Source of the DNA: Candidatus Dojkabacteria bacterium
GTDB lineage: Bacteria > Patescibacteriota > Dojkabacteria > B142 > WJKM01
Reading direction: 5' to 3'
Assembly: GCA_014729085.1 (NCBI GenBank)
Contig: WJKM01000009.1
Coordinates: 1 to 61,972, forward strand
Length of the DNA stretch: 61,972 nucleotides
Shown here: positions 44,445-53,760 of the stretch, piece after piece
How positions within the stretch are numbered: position 1 is the stretch's first letter
Layout: each line of letters starts with the position of its first letter
Position numbers and translations under genes: made by a program
Notes under the pieces: model-generated
Told to the model about the DNA's origin: nothing
The model's database searches: none
Seen by the model: the letters and a program-made list of their open reading frames with translations, nothing else

Positions 44445-47036
44445 TTAATCCTTTGTAAAAGTAAATTCGTCTTTACTATATCCGACTTTGATTGTGTCAC
44501 CTTCCTCAAAATCGCCAGCCAATATTTTCGTTGATATTGGATTTTCTATTTCTCTTCTGATTGTTCGCCTTAGTGGGCGCGCACCAAAAGCTGGTTCGTT
44601 ACCAATTTCTAATATCTTTTTCTTTGCAGGCGTTGTAATTTTTAATTTCATTTTTTCTGCCTTTAGGAGTTCCTTAACTCTTTCAAGCATTAAATCAATT
44701 ATATCCAAAAGATCTTCTTCCTCAAGCTTATTAAAGACAACTATTTCATCAATTCTATTTAGAAATTCCGGTTTAAATATTTTCTTTAAATTCTGCATGA
44801 GTGCATTTTTAAGTTCTTCCCAGTTAACCTTTGGGATTTCAGGTATTTTTTCTTCAACATCGTCTTTTAGTTTAATTAAGCCAGTATCAGGTTTCTTTTG
44901 TTTTACTTTATCAACAATCTTTTCACGTTTTTCAGCCATTTCGTTTTGGCTTATAGTTCCTAGAATGATTTCTGCACCTACATTGCTTGTTGCAATTATA
45001 ATTGTATTCTTGAAATCGACGGTTCGTCCCTTTCCGTCGGTCATTCTTCCATCTTCTAGGACTTGAAGTAAAATATTAAAAACGTCATTATGGGCTTTTT
45101 CAATCTCATCAAGTAAAATAACAGAATAAGGTTGTCTTCTGATTTTTTCAGTAAGTTGACCTCCCTCCTCATGACCAATATATCCTGGTGGGGAGCCGAT
45201 TAATCTTGCAACTGCATGAGATTCCATATATTCGCTCATATCTATTCGAATCATGGCATCTTCATTCCCAAATACTGCCTCAGCTAGAGCTTTTGCTAAC
45301 TCTGTTTTGCCGACTCCAGTTGGGCCAAGGAAAATAAATGAAGCAATTGGCCTATTTGGGTCTTTTAGTCCAACCCGAGCTCTTCGCACAGCTTCTGAAA
45401 CAAGCTTGACAGCCTCATCTTGTCCTACTACCCTTTCTTTGAGACGTTTTTCTAAATCAAGAAGTTTTTTCTTTTCCTCTTTTTTAAGTTGTTTAACAGG
45501 TATCCCGGTCATGTTAGAAATTACCTCAGCTACGTGTTCCGTTTCTACAACTGGTGTACCAGTTCCCGTTTTTCTTTTCCACTCTTGTTCCAGAGGCTTT
45601 AAATTTTCTTTAAGTTGTTCTATTTTAACCTTTAACTCTGCTGCATCTTTCAATTGATTTGCTCTAGTTAAAGATTCTCTTTCTGTCTCGAGTTTTTCAA
45701 TCTCTTGTCTTTTTTGTTTTAGTTCTTCAGGTTCTGATGTACTGGCAAGTCTAAGTTTACTAGCTGCTTCATCTATTGCATCAATTGCCTTGTCAGGCAA
45801 AAATCTATCTTTAATATATCTATCAGAAAGTTCTGCTGCACTCACAAGGGCTTCTTCGGAGATTTTTAATCTATGATGTGCTTCATACCGATCTCTAATT
45901 CCTTCTAATATTTGTATTGTTTGCTCAACTGTAGGTTCCTTTACTAAAATTGGTTGAAATCTTCTTTCAAGGGCTGCGTCCTTCTCTATGTATTTTTTAT
46001 ATTCATTTAATGTAGTTGCGCCTATAACTTGCAAGTCTCCCCGTGCTAATGCTGGTTTAATCATATTGGAAAAATCCATCTGTCCCTCTTGTGCCCCCGA
46101 ACCTACAATTGTATGTAATTCATCTATAAATAAAATTATATCTCTACCTGCTTTTTCGAGTTCATCAATAATTTTTTTTGCTCTATCTTCAAATTCTCCT
46201 CTGAACTTGGAACCAGCGACTAAAAGGCCTAAATCTAAAGCTTTGATCTTTTTGTCTCTGAGTACTTCCGGTACATTACCCGTAGTAATTCGCTGTGCTA
46301 AACCTTCAGCAATTGCAGTTTTACCAACTCCAGGTTCACCAATTAATACCGGGTTATTCTTTTTTCTTCTTGAGAGTATTTCGATTACTCGAGTTATTTC
46401 ATGTGATCGGCCAATTACTGGATCTACCTTATTCTGTGCAGCTAAGTCAGTAAGATCTTTTGTAAATTTATCTAAATTAGGTGTATCTGACTTTGTTTTA
46501 ATTTGCTTACCTTCTTTGTCGCCTTTTCCAACGACCTTAACAACAGCTTGTCGGGCTTTTGTATGTGTAATGGCGTATTTAGAAAGTATTTGAGAAGCTA
46601 GGCCTTCGCCTTCTCTTATTAGTGCAAGAAAAATATGTTCAGTACCAATATATTTATGGCCAAGTTCAAGTGCTTCTTGAAATGCTAGCTGTATTACTAG
46701 TTTGGCACGTGGGGTAAGACTAACAGCATCACCCTGGTAAGATCCTTCATATATTTGTCCGTCTAGATAATTTTCCAGTTCTTTAGAGTCTATACCAAGT
46801 GCTTTAAATATTTTGGAAATAACCTCTTCACCTTCAGTAAGGGCATATAAAAGATGTTCAGTATCAATGGCACGTTTTTTCTTTTCTAAGGCGATTTTTG
46901 CAGCTGATTGAATAAGTTCTTTTGTTCTTTCGGCAAATAATTGACTTAGATCCTTTTGTTCACGACCTCCTTGAGGATTTCTTTTATAACGCTTGAAAGG
47001 ATCATCTTCAAAATTATCTGAAAATAGTGAATTCAT
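44445..47036 (-). CDS. clpC: ATP-dependent Clp protease ATP-binding subunit ClpC
   Basis: 863 residues. The N-terminal Clp-N repeats (about 30-170) include [15 protein letters not shown] and [18 protein letters not shown] domain 1 has Walker [10 protein letters not shown] and the sensor/linker coiled coil; AAA domain 2 has [16 protein letters not shown] and ends in [10 protein letters not shown] UvrB/C-type middle domain is placed as in ClpC, and the acidic insert between D2 motifs (about 700-740) is unusual in length. ClpC unfolds proteins for ClpP. A CIRCE operator lies upstream. Confidence 0.92.
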   Translation of the reverse strand: MNSLFSDNFEDDPFKRYKRNPQGGREQKDLSQLFAERTKELIQSAAKIALEKKKRAIDTEHLLYALTEGEEVISKIFKALGIDSKELENYLDGQIYEGSYQGDAVSLTPRAKLVIQLAFQEALELGHKYIGTEHIFLALIREGEGLASQILSKYAITHTKARQAVVKVVGKGDKEGKQIKTKSDTPNLDKFTKDLTDLAAQNKVDPVIGRSHEITRVIEILSRRKKNNPVLIGEPGVGKTAIAEGLAQRITTGNVPEVLRDKKIKALDLGLLVAGSKFRGEFEDRAKKIIDELEKAGRDIILFIDELHTIVGSGAQEGQMDFSNMIKPALARGDLQVIGATTLNEYKKYIEKDAALERRFQPILVKEPTVEQTIQILEGIRDRYEAHHRLKISEEALVSAAELSDRYIKDRFLPDKAIDAIDEAASKLRLASTSEPEELKQKRQEIEKLETERESLTRANQLKDAAELKVKIEQLKENLKPLEQEWKRKTGTGTPVVETEHVAEVISNMTGIPVKQLKKEEKKKLLDLEKRLKERVVGQDEAVKLVSEAVRRARVGLKDPNRPIASFIFLGPTGVGKTELAKALAEAVFGNEDAMIRIDMSEYMESHAVARLIGSPPGYIGHEEGGQLTEKIRRQPYSVILLDEIEKAHNDVFNILLQVLEDGRMTDGKGRTVDFKNTIIIATSNVGAEIILGTISQNEMAEKREKIVDKVKQKKPDTGLIKLKDDVEEKIPEIPKVNWEELKNALMQNLKKIFKPEFLNRIDEIVVFNKLEEEDLLDIIDLMLERVKELLKAEKMKLKITTPAKKKILEIGNEPAFGARPLRRTIRREIENPISTKILAGDFEEGDTIKVGYSKDEFTFTKD

Positions 47037-47112
47037 AATAGATTTTTTAAGATTGATAATAAATAAATTGTCTAAATATATTTTTTCATATTGAGGAAAT
47101 TACAACAATAAT

Positions 47113-47149
47113 TGTATCAAAATTAGCACTTAAGTGCAAAGACTGCTAA
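47113..47149 (-). promoter_or_regulatory. Promoter with CIRCE operator (HrcA) of clpC
   Basis: TTAGCACTT at 47123-47131 and GACTGCTAA at 47141-47149 are separated by nine bases. The CIRCE consensus is TTAGCACTC-N9-GAGTGCTAA, so 16 of 18 bases match. Minus-strand TTTGCA (within the element) and TACAAT (47118-47113 region) with an 18-bp spacer form the promoter, so HrcA would block it. This predicts heat-shock regulation of clpC. The hrcA gene is not in the window. Confidence 0.85.
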
Positions 47150-47251
47150 ATCTTATAAGTTTTAATAATTTCAATTAAATTTTCTGGGGAGGGTGTAGTA
47201 TTAAAAAATATATTAGTGCATGTTATAATATTATAGGTCATTATTATCGCT

Positions 47252-48279
47252 ATGCAAGAAGTACAACCAATAAAAAACGAAAATGTCTTTAACTGGCAAG
47301 AATGGGAGGATAGTGCCTTGCTTTGGCATGTGGAAACAGGTGCTGCGTCATTACTAGAAGCAGACTATGATAAAAAAATAGATAAGTATTTAAAAATATG
47401 GACGAGAAGAGCTTATGGACTAGAAGAGGATGAGTTTGAAAGTACAATTGTTTTTCATCCTACGTTTAAAGAATACAAAGAAGCAACTAGAAGTTACAGA
47501 GATAGCTTCACAAAATTTATTAAAAGATTTGTACCAAGTTACGATGATCCTTACACCGATGTTGACCCAAGTGGATCTATGTTTTCTGATTGGTTTGAAA
47601 ATAAGATACATGTAAATATGGAGGCTGAGAGTTATAAAGAAACAACAAAGGTTAAACAGGCACAGGCAAAAGGGTTCTATGGTCCTGATTATAGGGCAAT
47701 ATTGCTCAGAAACGGGATATGTCATGAATTAGAACATCTCAAACCAAATTTTCTTCTACGAGATTTTATGGAGAGTTTAAAGATTTTAAACCTGTTACCT
47801 ATAATGATTTTGAAGTAAATTATATTAATGGTTTTCGTATTTATTATTCTGGATTAAGAGAGACCGATACATCAGAGCCGATAAGAGCTGTTTATAGTGG
47901 TTTGGAAGAAGCTACTATTGATTTATTAAGTAAGGAGAGATTAAATGATCTTAATGCTCATCAAGCTTTTACAGGAGGATATCATGAACTAGTAAATTTT
48001 TTAAGAGATGTTTTAGATTTAACTGATATTTCAATTGATGAATTACAGTATATAGAAGAGAATGAAGGAGCCGAGGGGATTCTCAATAGATGGAAAGATT
48101 TCTTTTACGGTAATTCACAGCTTGCATTTAATTTATATACTCTTTTCGATATGATAGCGCAAAATCCTGAAAGTATTGATGAGGCAAGAGAGTATCTCTC
48201 AAATAATATTGAGTTGAGTAGAGCTTCAAATAAACCGCTAAAGAAAATCCTTGCAAGAATAGCTGGCTTCTTTATGTAA
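47252..48279 (+). CDS. HExxH-containing protein, split by a -1 frameshift
   Basis: The first frame (47252-47818) contains NGICHELEHLKPNF (HExxH at about residue 158) and stops at 47818. The second frame, one base back, is open from before 47750 to 48279 and continues with FYGEFKDFKPVTYNDFEVNY and a C-terminal region of about 170 residues. The shift lies at the heptamer A-AAT-TTT (47746-47752), a canonical slippery sequence in the right phase. GTTTAAAGATTTTAAAC, a perfect hairpin, follows about 18 nt later. The joined product has about 343 residues. Either programmed frameshifting or a simple mutation or sequencing error explains it; no family recognised besides a possible zinc site. Confidence 0.55.
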
Positions 48280-48288
48280 ACTTTGTGT

Positions 48289-48294
48289 TATAAT
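48289..48294 (+). promoter_or_regulatory. Extended -10 promoter of the Met-attenuator transcript
   Basis: TGTTATAAT (TG at 48286-48287, TATAAT at 48289-48294) is an extended -10. The start near 48301 is about three bases before the leader-C ATG at 48304. A clear -35 is not visible. Confidence 0.7.
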
Positions 48295-48303
48295 TGAATC
48301 AGC

Positions 48304-48357
48304 ATGAAAACAAGAATTTTAAACAATCAAAATATGTATATGATGAAAACTTCTTAA
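48304..48357 (+). CDS. Met leader peptide C (attenuator)
   Basis: A 17-residue ORF, MKTRILNNQNMYMMKTS, with internal Met codons at 48334, 48340 and 48343, followed directly by AAA ACT TCT TAA. The ACT TCT codons form segment 1 of the attenuator. Confidence 0.83.
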   Translation: MKTRILNNQNMYMMKTS

Positions 48358-48419
48358 TGGAGGTTATTCATTTGTTGTTTAAGATATTAGTTAATAGCCT
48401 CCAAATAGGAGGTTTTTTT
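48348..48419 (+). promoter_or_regulatory. Attenuator C of the Met unit
   Basis: Segments: 1 AACTTCT (48348-48354), 2 GGAGGTT within TGGAGGTTATT (48358-48368), 3 AATAGCCTCCA (48393-48403), 4 GGAGG (48408-48412) with T-run 48413-48419. 1:2 gives 7 bp with two G-U; 2:3 gives 11 bp (TGGAGGTTATT/AATAGCCTCCA, one G-U), stronger than 3:4 (CCTCC/GGAGG, loop of 5). Ribosome pausing at the Met codons would free 2 to pair with 3 and allow read-through. Confidence 0.85.
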
Positions 48420-48435
48420 ATTTTATAAAGTGATT

Positions 48436-48516
48436 ATGGTTTATTTCGCAAAATCAACATTTCAAATAATGATAATGGCAATGATGCAAAGCTTCTTATG
48501 GGAGGTTGATTTTTAA
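48436..48516 (+). CDS. Met leader peptide D (attenuator)
   Basis: A 26-residue ORF starting MVYFAKSTFQ and then IMIMAMMQ: four Met codons in six positions (48469, 48475, 48481, 48484). The end FLWEVDF runs through segment 2, so a ribosome that reaches the stop also covers segment 2. Its ATGATG.AAA.CTTCTTA...GGAGGTT core is clearly related to leader C, indicating tandem duplication. Confidence 0.83.
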   Translation: MVYFAKSTFQIMIMAMMQSFLWEVDF

Positions 48517-48559
48517 TTTAATATCTTCATTTAAAACCTCCCAAAAGGGAGGTTTTTTT
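48489..48559 (+). promoter_or_regulatory. Attenuator D of the Met unit
   Basis: Segments: 1 AGCTTCT (48490-48496), 2 TGGGAGGTT (48499-48507), 3 AACCTCCCA (48535-48543), 4 GGGAGGTT (48547-48554) with T-run to 48559. 2:3 is 9 perfect bp; 3:4 is 8 bp with AAAA loop and is the terminator. 1:2 pairs with three G-U. Confidence 0.85.
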
Positions 48560-48580
48560 ATTTATTAAACAGAACAAGCT

Positions 48581-50443
48581 ATGGAGCAAAATATAAACAC
48601 AATTAAACCAGCAGATAATTATGGATATACCTGGCCTTTGAATATGGAAAGAAGACAAATAGAGATAAATTCAAATTTCAAAACCGAAGAGAGTACAAAG
48701 CTTGAATGGGTTTGCCAAGATGGTCCGTTTCTCTTAGAAGATCTACCAGATGTAGGAAGTTTAGAAAAAGTTGCTGATGCAATATGGCAAGAGGATCTTG
48801 AAGCTGCGCTTTTAGAAGCAAAGTCTTCATGGGAACCTTATATAGCAGAGAATGGAGAGGATAACGCAAGGAGAGTTATTATAACGGGGGCTACTAATAG
48901 GATAAATGCTCGAGATGGTGTTGATATAGATTACTTAAAGAATCATGGAGCAGTATTGGGTGCAAATTCAATTCTGGAAACTAGAGAAATAGCTTTGGCA
49001 AAGCCTGGAGATGTAGTTTTTGGAAATTGTAAGGCCTGGCGTGAGATAGCAAATAGACGTAATGATATTGAAGCTTATCCCATAGGAAAGGGTTTTTTAA
49101 ACTATAATTCACATAGATGGCTTTATAAAATACTTGAAAGTATAGGCGAAGAGGAACCTTCAGATCCTGAATTACAGGCAATAATCAATCATCTTGCCAT
49201 AGACCCGAATTTAGTCCTCCAAGTCTATGCAACTGACGAAGAGACAGATTTATTTTTTCTATATTTACGCGATAAGGTCAATGAATATCGAAATAAAATT
49301 GATCCAAATCTACCTTTGATTGATAAACTCAAGGTTGATGCAAATAGTGATGAAGTAACTAGGAGGCTCTCAAGTAAAGGTTATTTGTATCCTAGTCCTG
49401 AGTCTGTATATGATCTAGAAGTAAAAGAAGATACGTATGAGAGTTGGATTGAAGCAGAAGGGGAATTGTCACCAATACAAAAAGACTTAGGATACCTGAC
49501 TCCTAGAATGCCCGGATATCATATTGAGTGGAATGAAGATTATAAAAAATTTGCTAAAAATGTAGCTTTAGCTATAGATTTGATGAAGAATAGATGGGGA
49601 AGTACTAATAATTATTTTAAGCATATTGCAGGTGCTGACGGAGGAAGCGCTTTTCCAAGTAACTTCGAAAGTGAAGATTTTGATATAGGGAAATTAATTG
49701 ATAAGTTATATAGTGGAAAGCATTCCTGGGTTGTAGAACCATTTGTAAATTATAGAAGATTTGAAGTTGAGATAAACGGGAATACTCAAGTACGATCGTT
49801 GGCCCCCTCAATACATGTTAGAGGAGGTAAGGCTTATGATACTAAACTGGTTCAACTTTTAGTTGCAAAAAAGTGCGAGGATGGTTCTATTGAAGAAACA
49901 GGAGAGTGGGGAGGGCATGTATATTCACCACGTAGCGAAGTTGAAAGAGTTTTTAATTCAGGAGAAAAATATTTTGGAATGAATGAGGATGAATATAATC
50001 AGTGTTTCCAAGCATTAGAAGACCTTGTAGAAAGATATAAGGAAAATGGATTTTCTAGAGGAGGTATTGATACAGCCATAGGTACAATAGATACCAGATG
50101 GGGGAAGATTGAGATTAATGCCTTACAGGATATGAACATTAGGACCACTGCCGGAGATACAACCAGGGCTTTTGGAAAGTTAATTGAGCAGGAATTTGGA
50201 CGTGAATTTCCTTTTACTACTTTAGTTATAAAACCAGAAATGGGGATTGAGTTTGAAGATGTTGAAAATGCCTTAGATGAAATAGCAATAGAAAATAATT
50301 TGGATAGAGATTTGATTAGATTAGTATGTACAATTCCCCCTGGTTGGGGATTGTTTGGTACAATATCTAAGGAAGCAAAAACATCCTTGTCTAATGCATT
50401 TACTGTAGAGAAAGGACTTCGTAAAAGAGGTTTGATAGTCTAA
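48581..50443 (+). CDS. Unknown enzyme, possible ATP-grasp-like; Met-attenuated paralogue of 39373-41466
   Basis: 620 residues, soluble, only three Cys. Residues about 205-260 (DPNLVLQVYATDEETDLFFL) and about 300-340 (RMPGYHIEWNED) match the paralogue on the minus strand. HSWVVEPFVNYRRFEVEI (about 386-403) followed by RGGIDTAIGTIDTRWGKIEIN (key Glu-x-Asn near residue 507-509) resembles the ATP-grasp core, where Glu and Asn bind Mg-ATP. IRTTAGDTTRAF follows. The family is unknown to me. The 14-nt gap to metG (gap to the chosen start is 64 nt) and the tandem Met attenuators upstream suggest a methionine-linked role; this is inference. Confidence 0.55.
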   Translation: MEQNINTIKPADNYGYTWPLNMERRQIEINSNFKTEESTKLEWVCQDGPFLLEDLPDVGSLEKVADAIWQEDLEAALLEAKSSWEPYIAENGEDNARRVIITGATNRINARDGVDIDYLKNHGAVLGANSILETREIALAKPGDVVFGNCKAWREIANRRNDIEAYPIGKGFLNYNSHRWLYKILESIGEEEPSDPELQAIINHLAIDPNLVLQVYATDEETDLFFLYLRDKVNEYRNKIDPNLPLIDKLKVDANSDEVTRRLSSKGYLYPSPESVYDLEVKEDTYESWIEAEGELSPIQKDLGYLTPRMPGYHIEWNEDYKKFAKNVALAIDLMKNRWGSTNNYFKHIAGADGGSAFPSNFESEDFDIGKLIDKLYSGKHSWVVEPFVNYRRFEVEINGNTQVRSLAPSIHVRGGKAYDTKLVQLLVAKKCEDGSIEETGEWGGHVYSPRSEVERVFNSGEKYFGMNEDEYNQCFQALEDLVERYKENGFSRGGIDTAIGTIDTRWGKIEINALQDMNIRTTAGDTTRAFGKLIEQEFGREFPFTTLVIKPEMGIEFEDVENALDEIAIENNLDRDLIRLVCTIPPGWGLFGTISKEAKTSLSNAFTVEKGLRKRGLIV

Positions 50444-50507
50444 AAACTGTTTAGATTTGTTTCGTATCTTTGAGTATAATACTAGTAATTTACTTATGAT
50501 TAATATT

Positions 50508-51956
50508 ATGAAAATGTCTCAAAAATTTTATTTGACAACCACACTTCCCTACGTTAATGCAATACCACATGTAGGGCACACATTAGAGTTTGTCCAGGCA
50601 GATGTAATAGCTCGATATATGAGACAGAAATTAGGTAACGATAATGTCTATTTTAATGTAGGGACAGATGAACATGGGTTGAAAATATTTAGAAAAGCAA
50701 AAAAAGAGGGCTTAGAAATACAGGATTACGTCGATAAATATGCAGAAAAGTGGAAAGAATTTTGCGAATTATTGCAAATTTCCTATGATAGGTTTATTAG
50801 AACAACAGATACAGACCATATAAAGTCAGCAACTGAATTTTGGGAAACATGTGATGAAGCAGGTGATATTTATAAGAAAAAATATGAGGGCTTATATTGT
50901 GTTGGATGTGAAGAGTTCAAGACAGAGAAAGACCTAGTTGATGGAAAGTGTCCAGCCCATCAGAAGGAACCAGAGAAATATTCAGAAGAAAATTATTTTT
51001 TTAAATTTTCGAAATACCAGAATAAACTTCTTGAACTTTATAAGAAGAATGCTAACTTTGTTAAGCCTAAATCAAAATTAAAAGAAATGACAAGTTTTGT
51101 TAGTAGTGGACTTGAGGATTTCAGTATTTCCAGAAGAAAAGAAAACTTACCTTGGGGAGTGCCAGTACCTGGAGATGATGAGCAGGTGATGTATGTTTGG
51201 TTCGATGCTTTAGTTAATTATATAACAACAATAGGTTATGGCAGTAACGAGGAGAAGTTTGAGAAATGGTGGCCTTGTGTCCAATTGTGCGGTCCAGACA
51301 ATACCCGTTTTCAATCTGCTATGTGGCAGGCAATGCTAATGTCTGCAGGAATCGAGCCTTCCGATCAGATTTTAGTTCATGGAATGATACTTGCTGAAGA
51401 TGGAACTAAAATGAGTAAAACGATAGGAAACGTTGTTTCTCCATTTGATTTGATTGAGAGATATGGGGTTGATGCTGTACGGTACTATTTGGTTGCAGGT
51501 ATCCCTACATTTTCTGATGTTGCATTTAGCTATAAGCAGTTAGAATCAGAATATAGGGGTGATTTACAAAATAATTTTGGTAATTTATTAAATAGAATAA
51601 TAACCTTAATTAAGAAACGAGAGGTAGAAATAGACGAAAGTAGAGTCGATTCTAACTTTAAGAAAAAAGTTGATGAATATGTTGAAAACTATACAGAATT
51701 TATGGACCAATTTGTTTTATATGATGCAATGAAGAAAGTGGAAGAACTTGGGACTTATGGGAATCGCTATATTGCTGAGGAAGAGCCATGGGCTAAAAAT
51801 ATAAGACATGAAGAAGCTGAAGAGGTGCTAAACAATCTTCATTACTTGGTTAGAAGGATGATTGTTTGTTATTCACCAGTTTTGCCTGAAAAATGCAAGA
51901 AAGCAGAGCAAGCATTGAAAAATCTTGAAAACGTTATTCTTTTTGAGAAGATATAA
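50508..51956 (+). CDS. metG: Methionyl-tRNA synthetase
   Basis: 482 residues from the chosen start. Signatures are PYVNAIPHVGHT (HIGH), KMSKTIGN (KMSKS) and the zinc knuckle CVGCEEFKTEKDLVDGKCPAH, which is of the CxxC...CxxH type. There is no C-terminal EMAP/tRNA-binding extension. Homologues start near MSQKFYLTT, so I use the ATG at 50508; a longer frame opens at 50457 and an ATG at 50496 is possible. TATAAT at 50475-50480 could give metG its own promoter, in addition to read-through from the Met-attenuated transcript. Confidence 0.93.
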   Translation: MKMSQKFYLTTTLPYVNAIPHVGHTLEFVQADVIARYMRQKLGNDNVYFNVGTDEHGLKIFRKAKKEGLEIQDYVDKYAEKWKEFCELLQISYDRFIRTTDTDHIKSATEFWETCDEAGDIYKKKYEGLYCVGCEEFKTEKDLVDGKCPAHQKEPEKYSEENYFFKFSKYQNKLLELYKKNANFVKPKSKLKEMTSFVSSGLEDFSISRRKENLPWGVPVPGDDEQVMYVWFDALVNYITTIGYGSNEEKFEKWWPCVQLCGPDNTRFQSAMWQAMLMSAGIEPSDQILVHGMILAEDGTKMSKTIGNVVSPFDLIERYGVDAVRYYLVAGIPTFSDVAFSYKQLESEYRGDLQNNFGNLLNRIITLIKKREVEIDESRVDSNFKKKVDEYVENYTEFMDQFVLYDAMKKVEELGTYGNRYIAEEEPWAKNIRHEEAEEVLNNLHYLVRRMIVCYSPVLPEKCKKAEQALKNLENVILFEKI

Positions 51957-51960
51957 AAAA

Positions 51961-51995
51961 TAAACCTATACTTTTTGTTTTAGTATAGGTTTATT
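51961..51995. terminator. Bidirectional terminator between metG and the SLH gene
   Basis: AAACCTATACT (51962-51972) pairs with AGTATAGGTTT (51982-51992) with flanking A and T tracts on both strands, serving both convergent genes. Confidence 0.88.
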
Positions 51996-52013
51996 TATTA
52001 TCTTTGGGTCTAA

Positions 52014-53359
52014 TTAGATACAATCAGCTTCACAATTACATATATTTTCCCATGATTCACAGGTTCCATTTCCACAGTCCGAGCAATAATATGAGCCATC
52101 TGTTGGATATGCACATTGATCACCAATGAGTACCCCATTGATAATTTCAACTAGTCCAGTACAGCAGGTTTTGATCTCATCCCATAAAGTAACCAGTTCA
52201 CCTTCTCCTACACATTGTGCCTGGGAATCATCTATTGTAATTTCCTTGGTTGTAGATATTACATCACCTGTATAGTCATCACGGCAAGACACAAAAAATT
52301 CTATGACATCTCCACTTTCAACTTCAGAGCTTAAGACGAAAGTTTCGTAGTAATTTGCTCCTAATGTAATCCCACTGTAAGTAAGGGGATCTCCTGTATT
52401 ATCGCTAATAATTTCAATCAATTCTGCTGTAGTACCAACAGGTCTTATTTCATTGTCAGCTCTAGTTCCTTCGAAAGTGAGCGGATCCTGGCCTCCGGTC
52501 ATTGGGATTTCCAATAAAACTTCCTGTCCTTCAAAAGCAGGTTTGGTTTGGGAAGATGAATTTTTGATTTTTGACCATGATGTACATGAAGTAATTAAGC
52601 TCTCATCATCTTCATAGTGCCATACTATTTCAAATTCGGATCCTAATAAAGCCGTTGACGGAATTGTAGTGAATTCTATACTAAGATTAGGATTTGTTGT
52701 AGGATCTAATACGGGATCAGAAGGACCTATGGGTTCTTCTCCCACAATATTTCTAGAGAGGTCTATTATTTTTGCCATGGGTCCTCTTTTTAGAACAATA
52801 TCAGGCCTATATGTACCATCAGAAAAACCTTTAATAACTGTTTCGTTATTGTATTCAACAGTTGCAAGATATGAGATGTATTTGTAAAAGGTGTGATTTT
52901 TAGGTACATCAGGAAAGTCGTTTGAGAGGTGGAAATCAACATCTACTTCGTTGAATTCTAGAGCATTGGAAACATATTTGGTTACAGCACCTCGAGTAAC
53001 TCCGTTTGCAGGTTTGTAAGTTCCATCCGTATAGCTATCTATAATACCGTTACATTTTAAACTTGTTATATCTTCATAGAATGTATGACTTTGAGGTACA
53101 TCAGGGAAGTCCCCACAATTCGTTTGTTAAAGCCTCTTCTTACAAATTTTGCCATCGCCCCTCTTGTTACCTCTTTTTCTGGGTGGTAAAGCCCGTCGGA
53201 ATAACCGCTTATAATTTCATCATTGTATAAATTGGTAATATATTCCTTAAACATATTGTCTTCAATATCTGGAAAAACTGAAGCAGCATTAGCAGTAAAC
53301 ATTATTGTGATTATCAGTAAACTGAAAAATACATAGAAAACATTTTTCCTTGTTTTCAT
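52014..53359 (-). pseudogene. SLH-domain surface protein, frameshifted
   Basis: The start at 53359 gives a signal peptide (MKTRKNVFYVFFSLLIITIM...) and the first SLH domain (VFPDIEDNMFKEYITNLYND, GYSDGLYHPEKEVTRGAMAKFV), then stops early at 53066. In the frame one base back, from about 53130, the protein continues with two more SLH domains (DFPDVPQSHTFYEDI, SYTDGTYKPANGVTRGAV; DFPDVPKNHTFYKYI, GFSDGTYRPDIVLKRGPMAKII) and a long C-terminal part ending in a Cys-rich CGNGTCESWENICNCEADC module (18 residues). SLH domains anchor proteins to cell-wall polymers. The single-base shift lies near 53110-53130; a real mutation or a sequencing error are both possible. No good slippery site. Confidence 0.8.
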
Positions 53360-53494
53360 AGTTGGGAGATTAATATCTTAGATATGCTGTAATTATATAA
53401 CAAAACTATATATTAATCTATAATTAATTACAAAGATAGGAAGTATAATGCAAAAAAATTTAGATAGGGCTATCCTTTAACTTTTTGCAAGAAA

Positions 53495-53525
53495 TTGAGA
53501 TTGACCGAAACATTTTCAATCTCAA
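53495..53525. other. Perfect 10-bp inverted repeat between the SLH gene and mraZ
   Basis: TTGAGATTGA (53495-53504) and TCAATCTCAA (53516-53525) flank an 11-nt spacer; TGAAATTTTTG follows on the plus strand. It could be a terminator or an operator. Confidence 0.5.
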
Positions 53526-53625
53526 TGAAATTTTTGTTAACTATATAGATATAATTTTGGATTGACTGATATAGACTAGTTGTTTTTTGACTTTATATTT
53601 TCGGTTTTGTTTCTACACTTTTTAC

Positions 53626-53654
53626 TTGCTATGTATTCTAATAAATTTTATACT
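53626..53654 (+). promoter_or_regulatory. Promoter of the dcw cluster
   Basis: TTGCTA (53626-53631), 17-bp spacer, TATACT (53649-53654). The start near 53661 lies inside the MraZ boxes. Confidence 0.7.
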
Positions 53655-53679
53655 GGTGACAGGTGGTGAAAAGTGGTGA
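53655..53679 (+). promoter_or_regulatory. MraZ boxes (three GGTGA direct repeats, 10-bp period)
   Basis: GGTGA at 53655-53659, 53665-53669 and 53675-53679, spaced exactly one helical turn apart, just downstream of and touching the -10 box. Direct repeats of a GTGG/GGTG core upstream of mraZ are the known MraZ operator. It predicts autorepression of the cluster. The 3' UTR-side loop TCACCACC at 53800-53807 is the inverse of GGTGGTGA (53662-53669). Confidence 0.8.
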
Positions 53680-53760
53680 AGATTTGTACTATTAACTAAA
53701 GTTTACTGCTTCAAGATAGGTTAATTTATTTTGAAGTAATAAATAATATGATTCTTACCA

